This document shows, piece after piece, positions 31,873-43,126 of a DNA stretch of 64,000 nucleotides (position 1 is the stretch's first letter; each line of letters begins with the position of its first letter). The notes under the pieces were generated by a model. That model did not search any database and was not told where the DNA came from. It worked only from the letters and a program-made list of their open reading frames with translations. The stretch is from Hexactinellida sp. DTS-2022 (taxonomy: Eukaryota > Porifera > Hexactinellida): NCBI GenBank assembly GCA_028753945.1, contig JAPNXP010000001.1, positions 10,778,501-10,842,500 of the forward strand. The letters run 5' to 3'. The position numbers and the translations under genes were made by a program.

Positions 31873-32592
31873 TCATTGAGCTACTAAGTTAAACGGATCA
31901 AAGTGTTCAGCACCTACATGGTGGTCTATGCAATGATACAGTATCCCCAATTTTTGACCATGGTAGATTGGATCACATACCATTGGACTTGTTTGTAGAC
32001 CATGGATATACACATGGTCTAGTCTCCAGTTATTGCAATCACTATCGGTTGCAATAATGGAGACGACGTCTATGCCAGCTAAAGCTCCTAGCATCCTTAA
32101 TTCTACTTCAGTACCCCATGCATGAGGAGCGGAAATGCGTTCTAAGTGCTCATGCAATTCCTGCTCAGAGTACAAACCCGATTTCTCCATAACATTAGGA
32201 AAGTGTTGTGGACTTGACATGAATCTACCAATCAGAATCTGCTTTAGCATTTCAAATTTTGATTCAGTACCAAATATAATATGGGATACTGCTCGATACA
32301 AACAATTACCATCTGCAAATACTGGTACTAAAGAAATATTCATGTGAGATGGATTTGTCAATCTATTTTCTTGTGAACAGTAGTATTGCTTGTAATTATT
32401 AATAAGAGGACGAAGTAATGGTTCTCTAGTCATTAAAATTGGTTCGACATCTAACCCAATACTACTGGCAATCCTCCTTTGCATAAGGGGAGTCAAGTTA
32501 TTTATGGAACAATTTAGCAAATTAATATCCATAGTATGTACCGGGCCTGTGATAATACCATCAAACATCAAATCAGGCAAATCAGTACTCAT
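31873..32592 (-). CDS. OTU-family cysteine protease domain of Helitron H3
   Basis: 239 codons, MSTDLPDLMF to the stop. The OTU fold removes ubiquitin from proteins, and Helitrons/Helentrons of several phyla carry such domains. Catalytic context: PVFADGNCLYRAVSH (Asp and nucleophile Cys) near residues 90-105 and a C-terminal GILYHCIDHH supplying the His. The middle has MEKSGLYSEQELHEHLERIS and LGALAGIDVVSIIATD, conserved among the three copies in this window. In H2 the equivalent ORF (50944-51714) is closely similar throughout. It follows the helicase part in order, so it may be translated as the C-terminal part of the Rep-Hel polyprotein. The frame is intact. Confidence 0.85.
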   Translation of the reverse strand: MSTDLPDLMFDGIITGPVHTMDINLLNCSINNLTPLMQRRIASSIGLDVEPILMTREPLLRPLINNYKQYYCSQENRLTNPSHMNISLVPVFADGNCLYRAVSHIIFGTESKFEMLKQILIGRFMSSPQHFPNVMEKSGLYSEQELHEHLERISAPHAWGTEVELRMLGALAGIDVVSIIATDSDCNNWRLDHVYIHGLQTSPMVCDPIYHGQKLGILYHCIDHHVGAEHFDPFNLVAQ

Positions 32593-32595
32593 GGG

Positions 32596-33661
32596 CTACT
32601 GAGTAGATTGGGAATCCAGGAATGGACCTAGGATATTATCACTAAATTCTGTTAGCTTAGGTTTCTTACTGAGTGGCTCAGAATCACCTGGTACAGATAC
32701 CCTTTTCGCAGGACTAAAGACCGGGTCTTCGGAATCAGACTGTGAAAGGGGAGAGGATGGAAGAGACACATCCATGGTACATGTATCCTGAGTGGAGTGC
32801 ACTACATTACCCAAATTATTCTGGAATACCTCACGATATACTACATTCTTAACCAAGGCTCCGCCGGATGAGGAGGGGGTACCGCCACAAACCATAAGTT
32901 TTAAGCCGGCATGGTTTTGAACTCGGCTCAATGCAACATATAGTTGGCCATGGCTGAAAATAGCATTCGGAGAAGGTAGGAATATGCCCACATTTTCTAA
33001 ACTCTGTCCTTGCCCTTTGTTAATGGTAATACAAAAGGCAGGACGAATAGGGAACTGCCTCCTTCTGAGCACAAACGGAAACTCTGTGTCAGATGGAGTC
33101 ATGGGAATGAGGGGAATAAAAACCCGTTTACCCTTATGAACACCTGTAGCAATTTCAGCGTCAATCATGTGATTTAGGAATGCTTTACAGTTAAGCGAGT
33201 GCCGTTACAAATTCCTTGAGTCGGATCAAGACTACGCAATAAATTATAGAAGCGTGAACCTTAAGGTACAGTCGGTGAGGAGGCAAACCATTTGGTGTAT
33301 TAGAATTTAGGAACTCAGTAGGGTACATAGCCGCCTGCTCCTCACCCACCGAGTCTGCGCTTAGTAACGTGCTCGCTTCCCCTGGTATCAAGTTCATAAC
33401 GTATTGATTTATAAACTCAGTCATATCATTCTTGGGACACATCAAACTACGGCGATAAATATAATCTGGACCTCGTCTCAGACATGCCTCCTTATAGGTG
33501 TCACAGACGGTGCCATCAGGGAGAGTACGGACGTCCTGAAAGCTCGTGCAACCTGTGACATGGTTGAGAAGTGTCCTCTGGTAGAAACGTGGTCCCTCCC
33601 CTGGATGAACTGAGTACATACGGGCTATCACTTTACCATGCCCCTTGACTCTGAGTTTCAT
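32596..33661 (-). pseudogene. Helitron H3 PIF1-like helicase with large in-frame deletion
   Basis: 33661-33191 reads MKLRVKGHGKVIARMYSVHP ... KEACLRRG and jumps directly to PDYIYRRSLMCPKND. In H2 the sequence between (53705 to about 52546) encodes the Walker A and B motifs. The frame continues across the junction. 33168-32596 carries the last helicase motifs ([34 protein letters not shown]) and a Ser-rich linker to OTU. The product could not hydrolyse ATP. Confidence 0.85.
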
Positions 33662-33777
33662 CCACGCTTATCTTTGTCCCACACGAATTCATCAGCAAAA
33701 TTCGTGTAAGTGAGTTCTAGCCCTGCAGGGAATTTCTTATTAGCTTCGAACCAAGCAGTTAGTGTGGTATGCTTCTG

Positions 33778-34083
33778 TCAGCTCAGAACATCTCCTATGT
33801 CCGCCTCCGCAGAGAAGACCACAGACTGCTCATTCTCAATTTGGAGAGCTAGCCTCATCCCGTGAGGGAAGTTACCATGAAGGTCAAAGGCGAATATACG
33901 GTAGCAAGCTTCCGTGGCAGAGACGTATCGACCTTCTACGTCATTAGCGACCTCGTCTTTACGCTTAGGTACGCTAGTATTCGCAGTTTCGCCTGAACTG
34001 AGCTCTACGATGGCTCTATCATGACCCTTGTACGCATATTTGAAGAGATACTTAACGACAGTAACTGTGGTACAAATCCGTGC
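33778..34083 (-). pseudogene. Helitron H3 Rep fragment (Tyr motif region)
   Basis: Encodes VVKYLFKYAYKGHDRAIVEL, with the nickase Tyr pair, and GRYVSATEACYRIFAFDLHG, matching H2. The upstream HUH region is missing; the copy breaks at the 11-bp tandem repeat. Confidence 0.8.
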
Positions 34084-34132
34084 AAATGTGGTACAAATGT
34101 GGTACAAATGTGGTACAAATGTGGTACAAACT
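34084..34132 (+). repeat. 11-bp tandem repeat at the H3 truncation point
   Basis: AAATGTGGTAC repeated four to five times. The unit is present once in the adjoining Helitron sequence (TGTGGTACAAAT), so it may have expanded from it. Confidence 0.85.
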
Positions 34133-35008
34133 CCGAACAAAATAATCAAACAAATCATTGTGATTTAATATATAAGATACAAATAGACATAATTATAGAT
34201 ATAAATATAGATTAATACTGGCTTGATCTGGATGGTTGTAAGTAGATTGAATGTGATAATCTAGAAGAGATAGATTAAAATATATTGATTTACAATATGT
34301 AGATATAATTAAAGAATGGAAAACTCCCCAAATTGTAAGTTGATAGTTAATTTGATCTTGTTATTTTTAAATACAGATTCAGTACTTCTGGATTCTAATG
34401 TGATTAGTATTAAGCACGATACTTGTATTATTCAATATAGAAGTGATTAAATTGGAACTTACTTCAATAATATTTCCATTAATTTTAACTTTTTAAACTG
34501 CAGAGCAATTTCTGCATTTCCTCTCCTTTTTCTCTGTGGACCTTTGGAGGCCTCTGAGCTTTCTAAATGCTCTTGAGGTTGTTTAGAATCTGGAGAGGAT
34601 TGTTTGGGATCTGAAGAGGATTGTTTGGGATCTGAAGAGGTAGTATCAATGTTTATATTTTCCATTCTAACGATAGTATTTGATTTATTGGTTTAAAACT
34701 TGCTTTTAACTATTTAAAAAATTATTTGCTTATAAATGACTATTACGGAGCCTTTGAAATAATTGGCCAATGGCTAATATACTGGTATATTATTTGATTG
34801 GGGACAATTTAAATTTGCTTATGATTACATCGGTAGCCAATGAAATAATGTTTCAAATGTGGTTCTAATGGACTCGCAATGGTTGATTACCCCATATACA
34901 ACCTAAATAACAACAATAGGAGGCATAGATCCTAGAATGAAATTTATAATCTGTCCTTCTGTTTTTTGGCCTTCTCGGTGACATACACGGACGTATATTA
35001 AGTAGGCC
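34133..35008 (-). other. Unit with a small Ser/Lys-rich ORF; otherwise non-coding
   Basis: A 68-codon minus-strand ORF at 34665-34459 (MENINIDTTSSDPKQSSSDP ... KGPQRKRRGNAEIAL) has three DPKQS repeats and a basic RKRR cluster that could act as a nuclear signal. Like the ORFs at 30929 and 48709 it lies between a Helitron-like 5' region and hairpin DNA. No family recognised. Bases 34855-35000 are an inverted copy of 30355-30490. Confidence 0.3.
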
Positions 35009-35118
35009 ATGCGAGCGCGCTACGCTAGCTCGGTCGCTTCGCGACGTGTAACACCTACACAACAACGGCTTCGCGGTTGTTGTGTGTGATCCTCGGCACT
35101 TCATGCCTAGCGACGGAG
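35009..35118 (-). repeat. Diverged serial-hairpin cassette
   Basis: GCGAGCGCGCTACGCTAGCTC, GTCGCTTCGCGAC, ACAACGGCTTCGCGGTTGT (long pairing arms) and GGCACTTCATGCC in series; same logic as 30181 but different stems. Confidence 0.65.
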
Positions 35119-35647
35119 AAAAATATTCAACATTATATAAAAAATATTTTTCGAAATTTTGCATTGTCATAATGATTCAATAATTTAACAATGAGTAAGC
35201 ATTTCGTAATTTTCGGTAGTGAATATGTTGGTACAATTAATATACACATTTTATTAAATTTTAAAGATTCTATCTCTCATTGACTGTGAGTTATGATGAA
35301 TTAAGTGGATTCTCACACTTTCAAATATGTGACAATGACGTCATAATTCCATGGTGGGTGTAAATTTTGGTTCAAGACTCGAAACATACCCCTGCATGCA
35401 AAAATCAGCCCTGTGGGTATAGTAGTTTCTCCAATAAATTCTGTACAAAAACATATATATTGTATGATACGTATACAGTAGAGCCTCTGAACAACGGACA
35501 CCTTGGGACCGGAACCATTGTTCGTTATTTAGAGGTTGTCCGCTATTTGGAGTGTCCGTTATGGGAGGCTCCACTGTATACCACAAATACGTATATACAG
35601 AGTTCGCCATTATTATTACAGACTAATTGCGTTTTAATAGTATAGAT
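35119..35647 (-). repeat. Non-autonomous Helitron-like repeat, copy with nested MITE
   Basis: Read from 35640 on the minus strand: CTATTAAAACGCAATTAGTC, then (after the MITE) GAAACTACTATACCCACAGG, GCTGATTTTTGCATGCAGGG, ATTATGACGTCATTGTCACA. The copy at 48230-48617 has the same order without the MITE. Confidence 0.7.
35476..35576. mobile_element. pogo/Tigger-like MITE, 101 bp
   Basis: Ends CAGTAGAGCCTC and CAGTGGAGCCTC (inward) match at 11 of 12 and are flanked by TA on both sides. GGACACC and GGTGTCCG-type internal inversions follow. The related repeat at 48230-48617 lacks it, showing an empty site. Confidence 0.85.
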
Positions 35648-36249
35648 CAGCGCCAGGATTTCCCCGACAAAGGGGCTAAGATCCCGACGGTGAGGGGCTA
35701 AATAGAGGGACGCGATCAGCTGCCCTGTATAAAATTCAGCTCTAAAATGTTTTGCCGTTTTTAACGGAAATAGATGTAAACACTCATACTTTTAGAACGT
35801 ATTTGTAGCCTTTTGAAATATTTATTTTGGTAAATAGCCTAGAATTGTTATCCTCGCAACTCAGTAAACAAATCAGTCACATTCTTTGTCGATTATTTTA
35901 AATAGCTGTGATATTGTGACCAAGATTTACTTCATCTAATGGTTATATATTTTTCTTCCTAAGAATTGGAAATCAAACTTATATAAGACTCATTTACTCT
36001 ATTCAAGTTGTATTCTGGTTACAGCTAAATAAAATATAGCTAAAGTCCCCACATAATTATCCACCATTAGAAAGTTTAAATCCGAAATGTATTCATTGAA
36101 AAAAAAACGCTTGGTCCAGCATGTGAGCAATTGCGTTTATAGCAATTCTAGCTAAAATTTAATAAATTTACAACCCATTCCCCAATGGATTTTTGACTTT
36201 TCCCGACGGGGCTAAGGTTTCCCCTGCAACCCCATTAGCGCCACCCCTG
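35648..36249. mobile_element. hAT-like non-autonomous element, 602 bp
   Basis: A perfect 8-bp duplication GTATAGAT flanks it (35640-35647 and 36250-36257). Ends CAGCGCCAGGATTTCCCC and CAGGGGTGGCGCTAATGGGG (inward) are only partly alike, but both lead into CCCCGAC/GGGGCTAAG inversions. It is inserted exactly at the GCGTTTTAATAG terminus of the preceding repeat. Confidence 0.85.
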
Positions 36250-36257
36250 GTATAGAT

Positions 36258-36621
36258 TGAGTGACTGATATTTCTGTAATAATACTAAAGGTATATAACT
36301 GGTGCCATGTGCGAAACTAGACTCCCAGGTATGGGTGGGTACGGATGATGGCATGCCCCCGGGACCTGTACTTGTTTTGCAGGGGGCGCGTGCCCCCCCT
36401 TCCCCCCCTTGGATCCGCCACTGGTTTACAATCATTACGAACACACGAACATTTTTCAAGTGGCATACGTTGACTAGCAGGTGTGGAGTTAATTAATATC
36501 TCATTTATGATTGACAAAAATGTGTTATGTACGACTATTAATTAATTAATTAAAACCCAAGGCTGGCTAGGAGTCTAGGTGTAAATAGAAATTACTTTCA
36601 GTTTCATTTCACATTCCTAGC
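36258..36621. other. Non-coding DNA with a lone hAT-like end
   Basis: CCCCTTGGATCCGCCACTG at 36405-36423 matches the common hAT end CAGTGGCGGATCC (inward). No left partner was identified. Confidence 0.45.
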
Positions 36622-37672
36622 TAGTGGGTCCAAAATTAAGATTCCGTGACCAACCTCTGGCTAGTTAAGTTTTATGCCTGATTCTGATGCTTTAGGATAT
36701 ATCTCGCGATTTAAGCTCCCAGGACGCTCTGGAAAGTTTGGGCAAACTTTTTTATAGCGACAAATTCAAAGGGCCTCCGGCAATCATTTTGAAAATTTAG
36801 GCCCCTATCTGAACATTACATAAATTGAGATTAGAGTGTTTTTGAACAGTATACGATAAGTACTAGCTGCACTGAAAATTTCAACTCAATCGGGACTATA
36901 CTTTTAATGTAATACCCTTTTGAAGATTCTTAGGTCATTTGTCACCATGGGAGGTCCATTCTTAAAAAGTATTTGAAGCATATCTTATCCTATATACATG
37001 CAATAACCTTTTAACTGGCTATGAGTATGTCTCTATGTAAATCTCGGTAATAGACCTAAATTCAGCACTGACTATACAAAAATACAAAAATCCAGTCAAT
37101 TGACGTCAAAATTGTGATAATTTTATATATAAAGTGGGCGAATAAAACAATTATTGTTCATTTTTTTGCTTCGTCACCCCCATGTGAGATCCCCAGAAGA
37201 GTCAAAGTGCTAAATTTAGGCTATTACCGAGATTTACATGGAGACATACTACATAGCCAGTTAAAAGGTTATTGCATGTATTATGTTTATAGAATAAGAG
37301 ATGCTTCAAATCCTTTAAAAAAACTTTTTAAGAATGGACCTCCCATGATGACAATGACGTAAGAATCTTCAAAAGGTTATTACATTAAAGGTATAGTCCC
37401 GATTGAGTTGAAATTTTCTGTGCAGCTAGTACTTATTGTATACTGTTCACAAACACTCTAATCTCAATTTATGAAATGTTCTGATAGGGGCCTAAATTTT
37501 TCAAAATGATTGCCGGAGGCCCTTTGTATTTGTCGCTATAAAAAAGTTTGCCCAAACTTTCCAGAGCGGCATGAGAGCCTAAATCGCGAGATATACCCTA
37601 AAGTAGCAGAATCAGGCATAAAACTTAACTAGCCAGAGGTTGGTCACGGAATCTTAATTTTTGACCCCACTA
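36622..37672. mobile_element. Large foldback element, arms about 470 bp
   Basis: Left arm starts TAGTGGGTCCAAAATTAAGA and right arm ends TCTTAATTTTTGACCCCACTA. The arms can be followed almost continuously to about 37080 and 37195 with scattered mismatches and small indels; the spacer is about 115 bp. A TAGC tetranucleotide flanks both ends, or TA if the ends start GTGGG. Transcription through it would give a very long hairpin RNA. No coding capacity is supported. Confidence 0.9.
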
Positions 37673-40025
37673 TAGCTACGCGTGAGTTTTAAACTGTCTA
37701 AATTATAAAACCCTACATAGACATTATGCACATTATACACTAGCCGCAGTACCCGCGCTTCGCCGCGGTATTCAAATTCATGTCTTACAAGAAGTAAATA
37801 ATCATATTTACATGTGTTATTGATGGTGTTATTAATAGCCAAAGCTCCGCCCTCTGCCACAAAAAGGCTTCTTGCTAGTTCCTGTAAAGTAGCAAAAATT
37901 ATGTTCTAATTGAATTTGTTACATCTGTACCTCTAGTGATCATTTAATACAATATTACCACTGAGGAAGTACAGAAGATAACTGTATATTCAAAGTATAA
38001 TTTGTCAGTACGTATTGAAACTTAGATTGCGGCAGTAGCAGTGCTTAATTCGCTTTCTTGCTGTACTTGCATCTTTGTTTGGAATCGTTGGTCAGACGCG
38101 AACGTTTCTTGAGTGGCATTTTAAGTTTGTGTAATATGACGGAAGTAAAAAATAATGTCAAACACTTGTATTTATATTACGGGACCATAGCGATGAACCC
38201 ATTGAAATTTTATTTGTTAAAATTATGTCGCTCTAGCTAGGGACATCAATTGTTTTCTTTCATACACAATTGACCCATTGAATTATAGACCAATAACACT
38301 CGAGTCAGAATAATGTGAAAACTCTGCAATCTGTTAGGTCAAGGTCGGTACCCTCGCAAAGTGTGAAAAATATGCATATGGTAAATTGCAAATTATGCAT
38401 TCTATTAACTTTAAAATATCATATTTGGATTCCTCATACACTAAAACCCCAGATTGAACGTTTGAAATGTTTTTCTAGCAGTACTGTGAACCTTTGATAA
38501 TTCCCATTGAAATGTATGGCGAAGGTGCCAATAAAATCACGTATTTCAAGTTAACTTTGCGAGAAATGTAAATATCTCTTAAAACTCCATATTCAGGGTG
38601 GCGGGCGTAACTCCTAGGTGACAGTATAACAATATCCATGGTACTGCTATAGTAACGAATTAAGATCAGACGCGAGTTAAAATCAGACGCAACAGGGCTA
38701 TGGATGAGTATATCTTCCCAATACTAGAAACCTTATGTCCTAGGGTCCATGTCCTAGGGTCTCGGCCGCGAAACGCCCGAGACCCTAGGACATGGCCTAC
38801 TTTGCCTATCCGTAATCCTGCCCTGAGCGATTATACTGATCCGGAAGATGTTGGCGTTCACAAAATCTTATTTGTGGAAGCCTTATTACTGCAAACGTTA
38901 CCGGAAACCTTATCAATGCTACATAACTGGAAACCTGATCAAGCTGTGGTTAACTGAAACCTCATTAGTGCTGAAGAAAGCCATACAAATTCCCCGAGCC
39001 AACATCTTCCTTAACATATATGTTGTTTTCATGTTGAGAAAGTACACAAAATATAAAATTCTCGCGATGGCTTGTTTTTACCGACTAAGGAGTAATCGAG
39101 GATGCTTATTCCGAATATTATATCATCACAGCCTTATAATTATATTTGTTGTTTCCGCGTTGATATTTGATATTATCTTTATGTAATATTAGTCGCAATA
39201 CGATTATCAACCGACTATATTACGTAAATATATTGTATCAACATGTGATATTCTCGAAAAGCCACAAAAAAATTTGTTCAGATTATGGCCTAAAAAACAA
39301 TAATCGCCTAGGCTACTATTCGAATAAATACGGTATTCCCTGGATAGAAACTGCGTTTCTCGGATGCAGGAGCATTTTTGGCCCTGGCTCGGACAAGTTT
39401 GAGTTCCGAAAAAATATATCATTCTTCATGGAGTTATGACATAATTGTCACTCTTGTGAAAGTGGAAATTCATATGTTTGCTGATAACTCACACATCACA
39501 ATAGTTAAATTATGTATTTATATTTTTTAAGCCCAACATCACGCTATGCAAAAATTCATCAATTTGGAAAGTTATAATCAAGATACGTATTACGTTATCA
39601 CCATATGACAAATTTTGAAAAATATCTCAAAACTCAACAAATTTATTTCTCGAGGCACTAGCACTGAATTTAGACCCACAGTGACACAATCGTTTGTGGT
39701 TGTTGTGTGCGCCTCCCACACCTCAAAGCGACGTAGAAAAGCGTGGTGCACTAGTATATGTATGTATGTATGCTACATTAGCGTCACATCTCTAGAAATA
39801 GGTCCGGCCAAAGTTTGACCCTAGTAAATAATAATATTACAATAAGTTGAAAATGGTAGAAAACAAACCTGATACACTTCATTCGTATCTTTGTGATACG
39901 TTGCTTCAAATTTTCTTATTTTTTTTGCCATTTCATCTGTTTCACTCTATGGAAATATAGATTATTTAAATTGTTTGCAGGGAAGCTTTATATCATTTAT
40001 TATATGCACCTGCTCCTACGTCCCT
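37673..40025. other. Non-coding DNA; isolated hairpins
   Basis: No gene is supported. A CAGTACCCGCGCTTCGCCGCGGT motif at 37747-37769 is a GC-rich hairpin in AT-rich DNA. 38747-38795 is a perfect stem-loop (separate entry). Short frames at 38700-39440 resemble nothing known. Confidence 0.4.
38747..38795. repeat. Perfect 19-bp stem-loop
   Basis: CCATGTCCTAGGGTCTCGG (38747-38765) is exactly inverted at 38777-38795 around an 11-nt loop. TTATGTCCTAGGGTCC just upstream repeats part of the arm. Confidence 0.9.
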
Positions 40026-40308
40026 GTATAGGCAAACAAGTATGCTTATTCCGAATTTCGCATTTGCAAATTTCTAATATGAATATTTATTGTTGTTGTT
40101 GTTGTTGTTTACAAAATGCGTAAACAAATTGGCGAAAATTAAAAGTAAACCTAGAGGCCAGCTTCCAAATGGTACTTAAGGAAATTAGTATGCTGAACGA
40201 ATTTTGCATTTAGAAATTGTTAACATGTATGAATATTTATTGTAGTTATGAGAATTATAAAAGCGAGACGGCGTAGCGTTTGAGTGTTCCTTCGCGTACG
40301 GGCTCGTA
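40026..40308 (+). mobile_element. Non-autonomous Helitron-like unit, 3' part
   Basis: GCAAACAAGTATGCTTATTC and AATATTTATTGTTGTTGTTG repeats as at 15209 and 60284, ending in a cassette AGCGAGACGGCGTAGCGTTT...ACGGGCTCGTATA. The 5' end was not identified. Confidence 0.6.
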
Positions 40309-40485
40309 TATTTATATATTGCCAATGGTATTGAAAGAAATATTGATGGAAATTGCATCCTCAGTCATTCCGACACAGCCTTTCAACCAAAAATATTCAG
40401 TGCCAAATATATTTAATTGTGTTTGGTCGATACTTTCAGGCGCTGTACATCCTTTTCAAAAGTGTTCGACTGAAGATTTACGGTG

Positions 40486-41147
40486 GCCCAGATTAGAACT
40501 GGGCCACTATACTATACTATAGTCGGCACAGTAATAATTATATTGATTCTACTTGTGAGTGATTGGATTCAATTAAACGCTATTACTTTCGAACAATGGA
40601 TAAATAGAAATTACATTATTCTATTTAATGATTAATTTGTCGGCACAGCTGTGATTTTATTAATTCTGTCGGCACAGCTGTAATTTTAGATTTTTTTATT
40701 TATTGACATCTTTTGTTTCTTCTTAAATTGATAACTATGAAAGCTCGCAATCATAATATAACATTTCTCTCTATAACTCACGTCGATAGTTCTTTTGGTG
40801 GACTCGGCTGCTTCAGCGAATACCGCTGCAGCCTCCCTCTCCCTTTTTCTCACGTCTTCCTAAAACATCAGGTATAATCTCAAATATCTGGATTATAAAA
40901 CTGATTACAAATATGCAACCTTGAACTTATATATGCAGAGGATAACCGAAAAACGCCTTGGATAGATATCCATTAAAAGTTATTTGGAAAAAAGGGTATA
41001 AATTTGCATTGGCAAGTTTTGCATATGATATCAAATATATCAAATCAATGCTTATTCCGAGTAGGCTATTTTAAACATTCTCATTTTATATTTGTCTTGT
41101 TTACATGTCACAAAATGTAAACAAATTTCAAAAATTAACTTGCTTTC
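40486..41147. other. Dispersed-repeat terminus, then non-coding DNA
   Basis: 40486-40535 is an inverted copy of the 4525 repeat start (CCAGATTAGAACTGGG hairpin, ACTATAGTCGGCACAG). Two more GTCGGCACAGCTG phrases lie near 40640 and 40670. Nothing else is recognisable up to 41147. Confidence 0.45.
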
Positions 41148-41202
41148 TAGGGATGCACCGGATCCGATTTTTTAGGTTCCGGCAGGATCCGGTGCATCTC
41201 TA
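41148..41202. mobile_element. Minimal hAT MITE, 55 bp
   Basis: Ends TAGGGATGCACCGGATCC and TAGAGATGCACCGGATCC (inward) match at 17 of 18. A perfect 8-bp duplication TTGCTTTC lies at 41140-41147 and 41203-41210. The element is little more than its two ends plus 19 bp. Confidence 0.93.
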
Positions 41203-41210
41203 TTGCTTTC

Positions 41211-42252
41211 GACCACAATATAGGGCTTAAACAATTTCAACTATATATATATTTGTGTTAAAAATGAATTCACATGCAATAAAGACTGGGAAGCAGTCTC
41301 TGTTTGTGAGTGTTCGGTAGAGGTCAGAAGCTTCTGACTTCTACCGAGCACGAGGCCTTTCGGACTCGGATCAGGTTTGGACTTCTGTTCGTCGGGCTGG
41401 TCGGCCTATAACTATCTGAAATGGAGGCATTGTTTCAATTCCGATTTTTTTTCCTTTGATTTAAATAGTCTCTCTTTATGGTATTTGATTAATTTTCGAA
41501 ACTATCGAATGTTCTTTGGTATTTAGTAGTAACCCATCATGTGTAATGAGCTCAATTTTTCCCGTGCCACTACCCCACACTTTCGTATAACTGGTCGGTA
41601 AAACCTGGGTCGTCGGTAAACTGATCGATTACTCAGTATATTCTAAGATCTGTTCGTCGATATCAAAATTGATGGTATAAAGATGGACTTTATTTAGGTT
41701 CATGATATCATTTACAAAGTTGCTAAATATTTAGTCCAATATTTCAGGAGGGCAGCCTTTCCATTGAAAAATCTTGTTAGATATCGTGCGTACAAAAGTT
41801 AGTATCTGAAAGATATGCTGCATGTGTTTATAAACTGTTAAAATTCGGGTGCACGCACAATTTTTATACCTGCACACAACAAACTCAGTGTATTTGGCTT
41901 CTGACAGTAACTATGAATTGGATTTAGTAATAGAAGGCATCTGAAATAATAATATGCGGGACAGATCCAGAAATTTCTGGTGGGGGGACCTGGAGCGAGG
42001 ATTCATAATGGGGAAATGTTAGATGACAAAATCTCGACCAAAAAGCCCTCAAAGTAAGTTAAGTGCCGATAATGTAGAGGGTTAACAATCTACTAATATA
42101 ATATCTAAATTGCAGAAAATCGGCGACACCTGCATATGTTAATAGGTATATTCATAGGCTACTATGAACATTACTAAAAATTTAAATAGCAGCTGCTTTG
42201 TATTGAGTTTATTGATTAGTTTTACCTAAATTGTATATCTAATTAAGCTGGT
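41211..42252. other. Non-coding DNA with a palindromic cassette
   Basis: 41313-41350 is a near-perfect palindrome centred on AGAAGCTTCT (TCGGTAGAGGTC / GACTTCTACCGA), followed by ACGAGGCCTTTCGGACTCGG, a member of the serial-hairpin family. Nothing else is supported up to 42252. Confidence 0.5.
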
Positions 42253-43033
42253 GGGGTATATGTTGTAGGCGAAATTGAGTACCAGGCGAGATTGAGTCTC
42301 AATTTCGCCTGAAACTCAATTTCGCCTGCGAGTGTCAGGCGAGATTGAGTACCAGGCGAAATGGAGTCATAATACTTATAGAAAATTTATAACTAAATAT
42401 TATGGGTTGTTAAAAATTGATTATATCCCAGATCTAATCCAGTTATTCGTTCACTTATCATACTAGGTAAACAAAGTATGCTGAATACGAATTTGACACT
42501 CACAAGTTTCTAATACAAATATTTATTGTTGTTATTGACAATATAGGTAAACAAGTTTGTAAAATATTAGAATTTACATAGAGATTAGACGGTTATTTTA
42601 AGTAATTGCATATGCTAAATACGAATTTAGAATTAACTACTTGCAAATAAGGGCTGTTTGATGTTAAAGTTGGGGAATTTATGACTAAGAATAAGATTGA
42701 GATTTTAAATTATAAGTAAGTAAGCAAACAAGTATCATATTGTTACGTATATAGATTAATATTGAAGACTTGACAAAATGAATACGAGTCCTTTTGTAAG
42801 TTAATTATATTGCGTGGTAAAGTGTAAATTATGCATGATAATAAATTTAGTGGAATAGTTAAGTATTCCCTAGCAAAAGCGAACGAGATTATAGGCACGT
42901 AATAAATATTTATCCTAATCTACTCGCGAATTCAAACCATTTCACTCAAGCCACCAGTTTAATCTTCAATACATATAGTTTTCAATACATTCACTACATA
43001 AACAGAACATAATTAATCGCGACACATTCTAAA

Positions 43034-43126
43034 ATGAATGTTGAGTTTATTGATAAGCTGGTTGTACCGTTGATAATTGGTTTAATAGCTGGTCTTGCTG
43101 TTAAATCAGTTTATCAATATCACTAA
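43034..43126 (+). CDS. 30-aa ORF with one predicted membrane helix
   Basis: MNVEFIDKLVVPLIIGLIAG continuing LAVKSVYQYH, with AAAA before the ATG. An acidic N-end, a hydrophobic stretch of about 17 residues and a Lys/Tyr/His tail resemble a single-pass membrane microprotein. It lies in the long-TIR element in otherwise ORF-poor DNA. Length alone allows chance, and no homologue is recalled. Confidence 0.25.
   Translation: MNVEFIDKLVVPLIIGLIAGLAVKSVYQYH

Larger units (their letters stand above)
31377..34083 (-). mobile_element. Helitron H3, 5'-truncated and internally deleted
   Basis: The 3' end (31377) is the same GGTTCGTTCCCTCAGGG terminus as H2 (50459), with the TTCTAT...ATAGAA hairpin just inside. 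It contains OTU, helicase C-part and a Rep fragment. It ends at about 34083 in an 11-bp tandem repeat. Compared with H2 it lacks about 1.16 kb of helicase. Confidence 0.88.

Noticed and set aside
39615-40522. Short plus-strand frames as genes
   Set aside because: They lie in Helitron-like repeat sequence and are not conserved in other copies of the same repeat.
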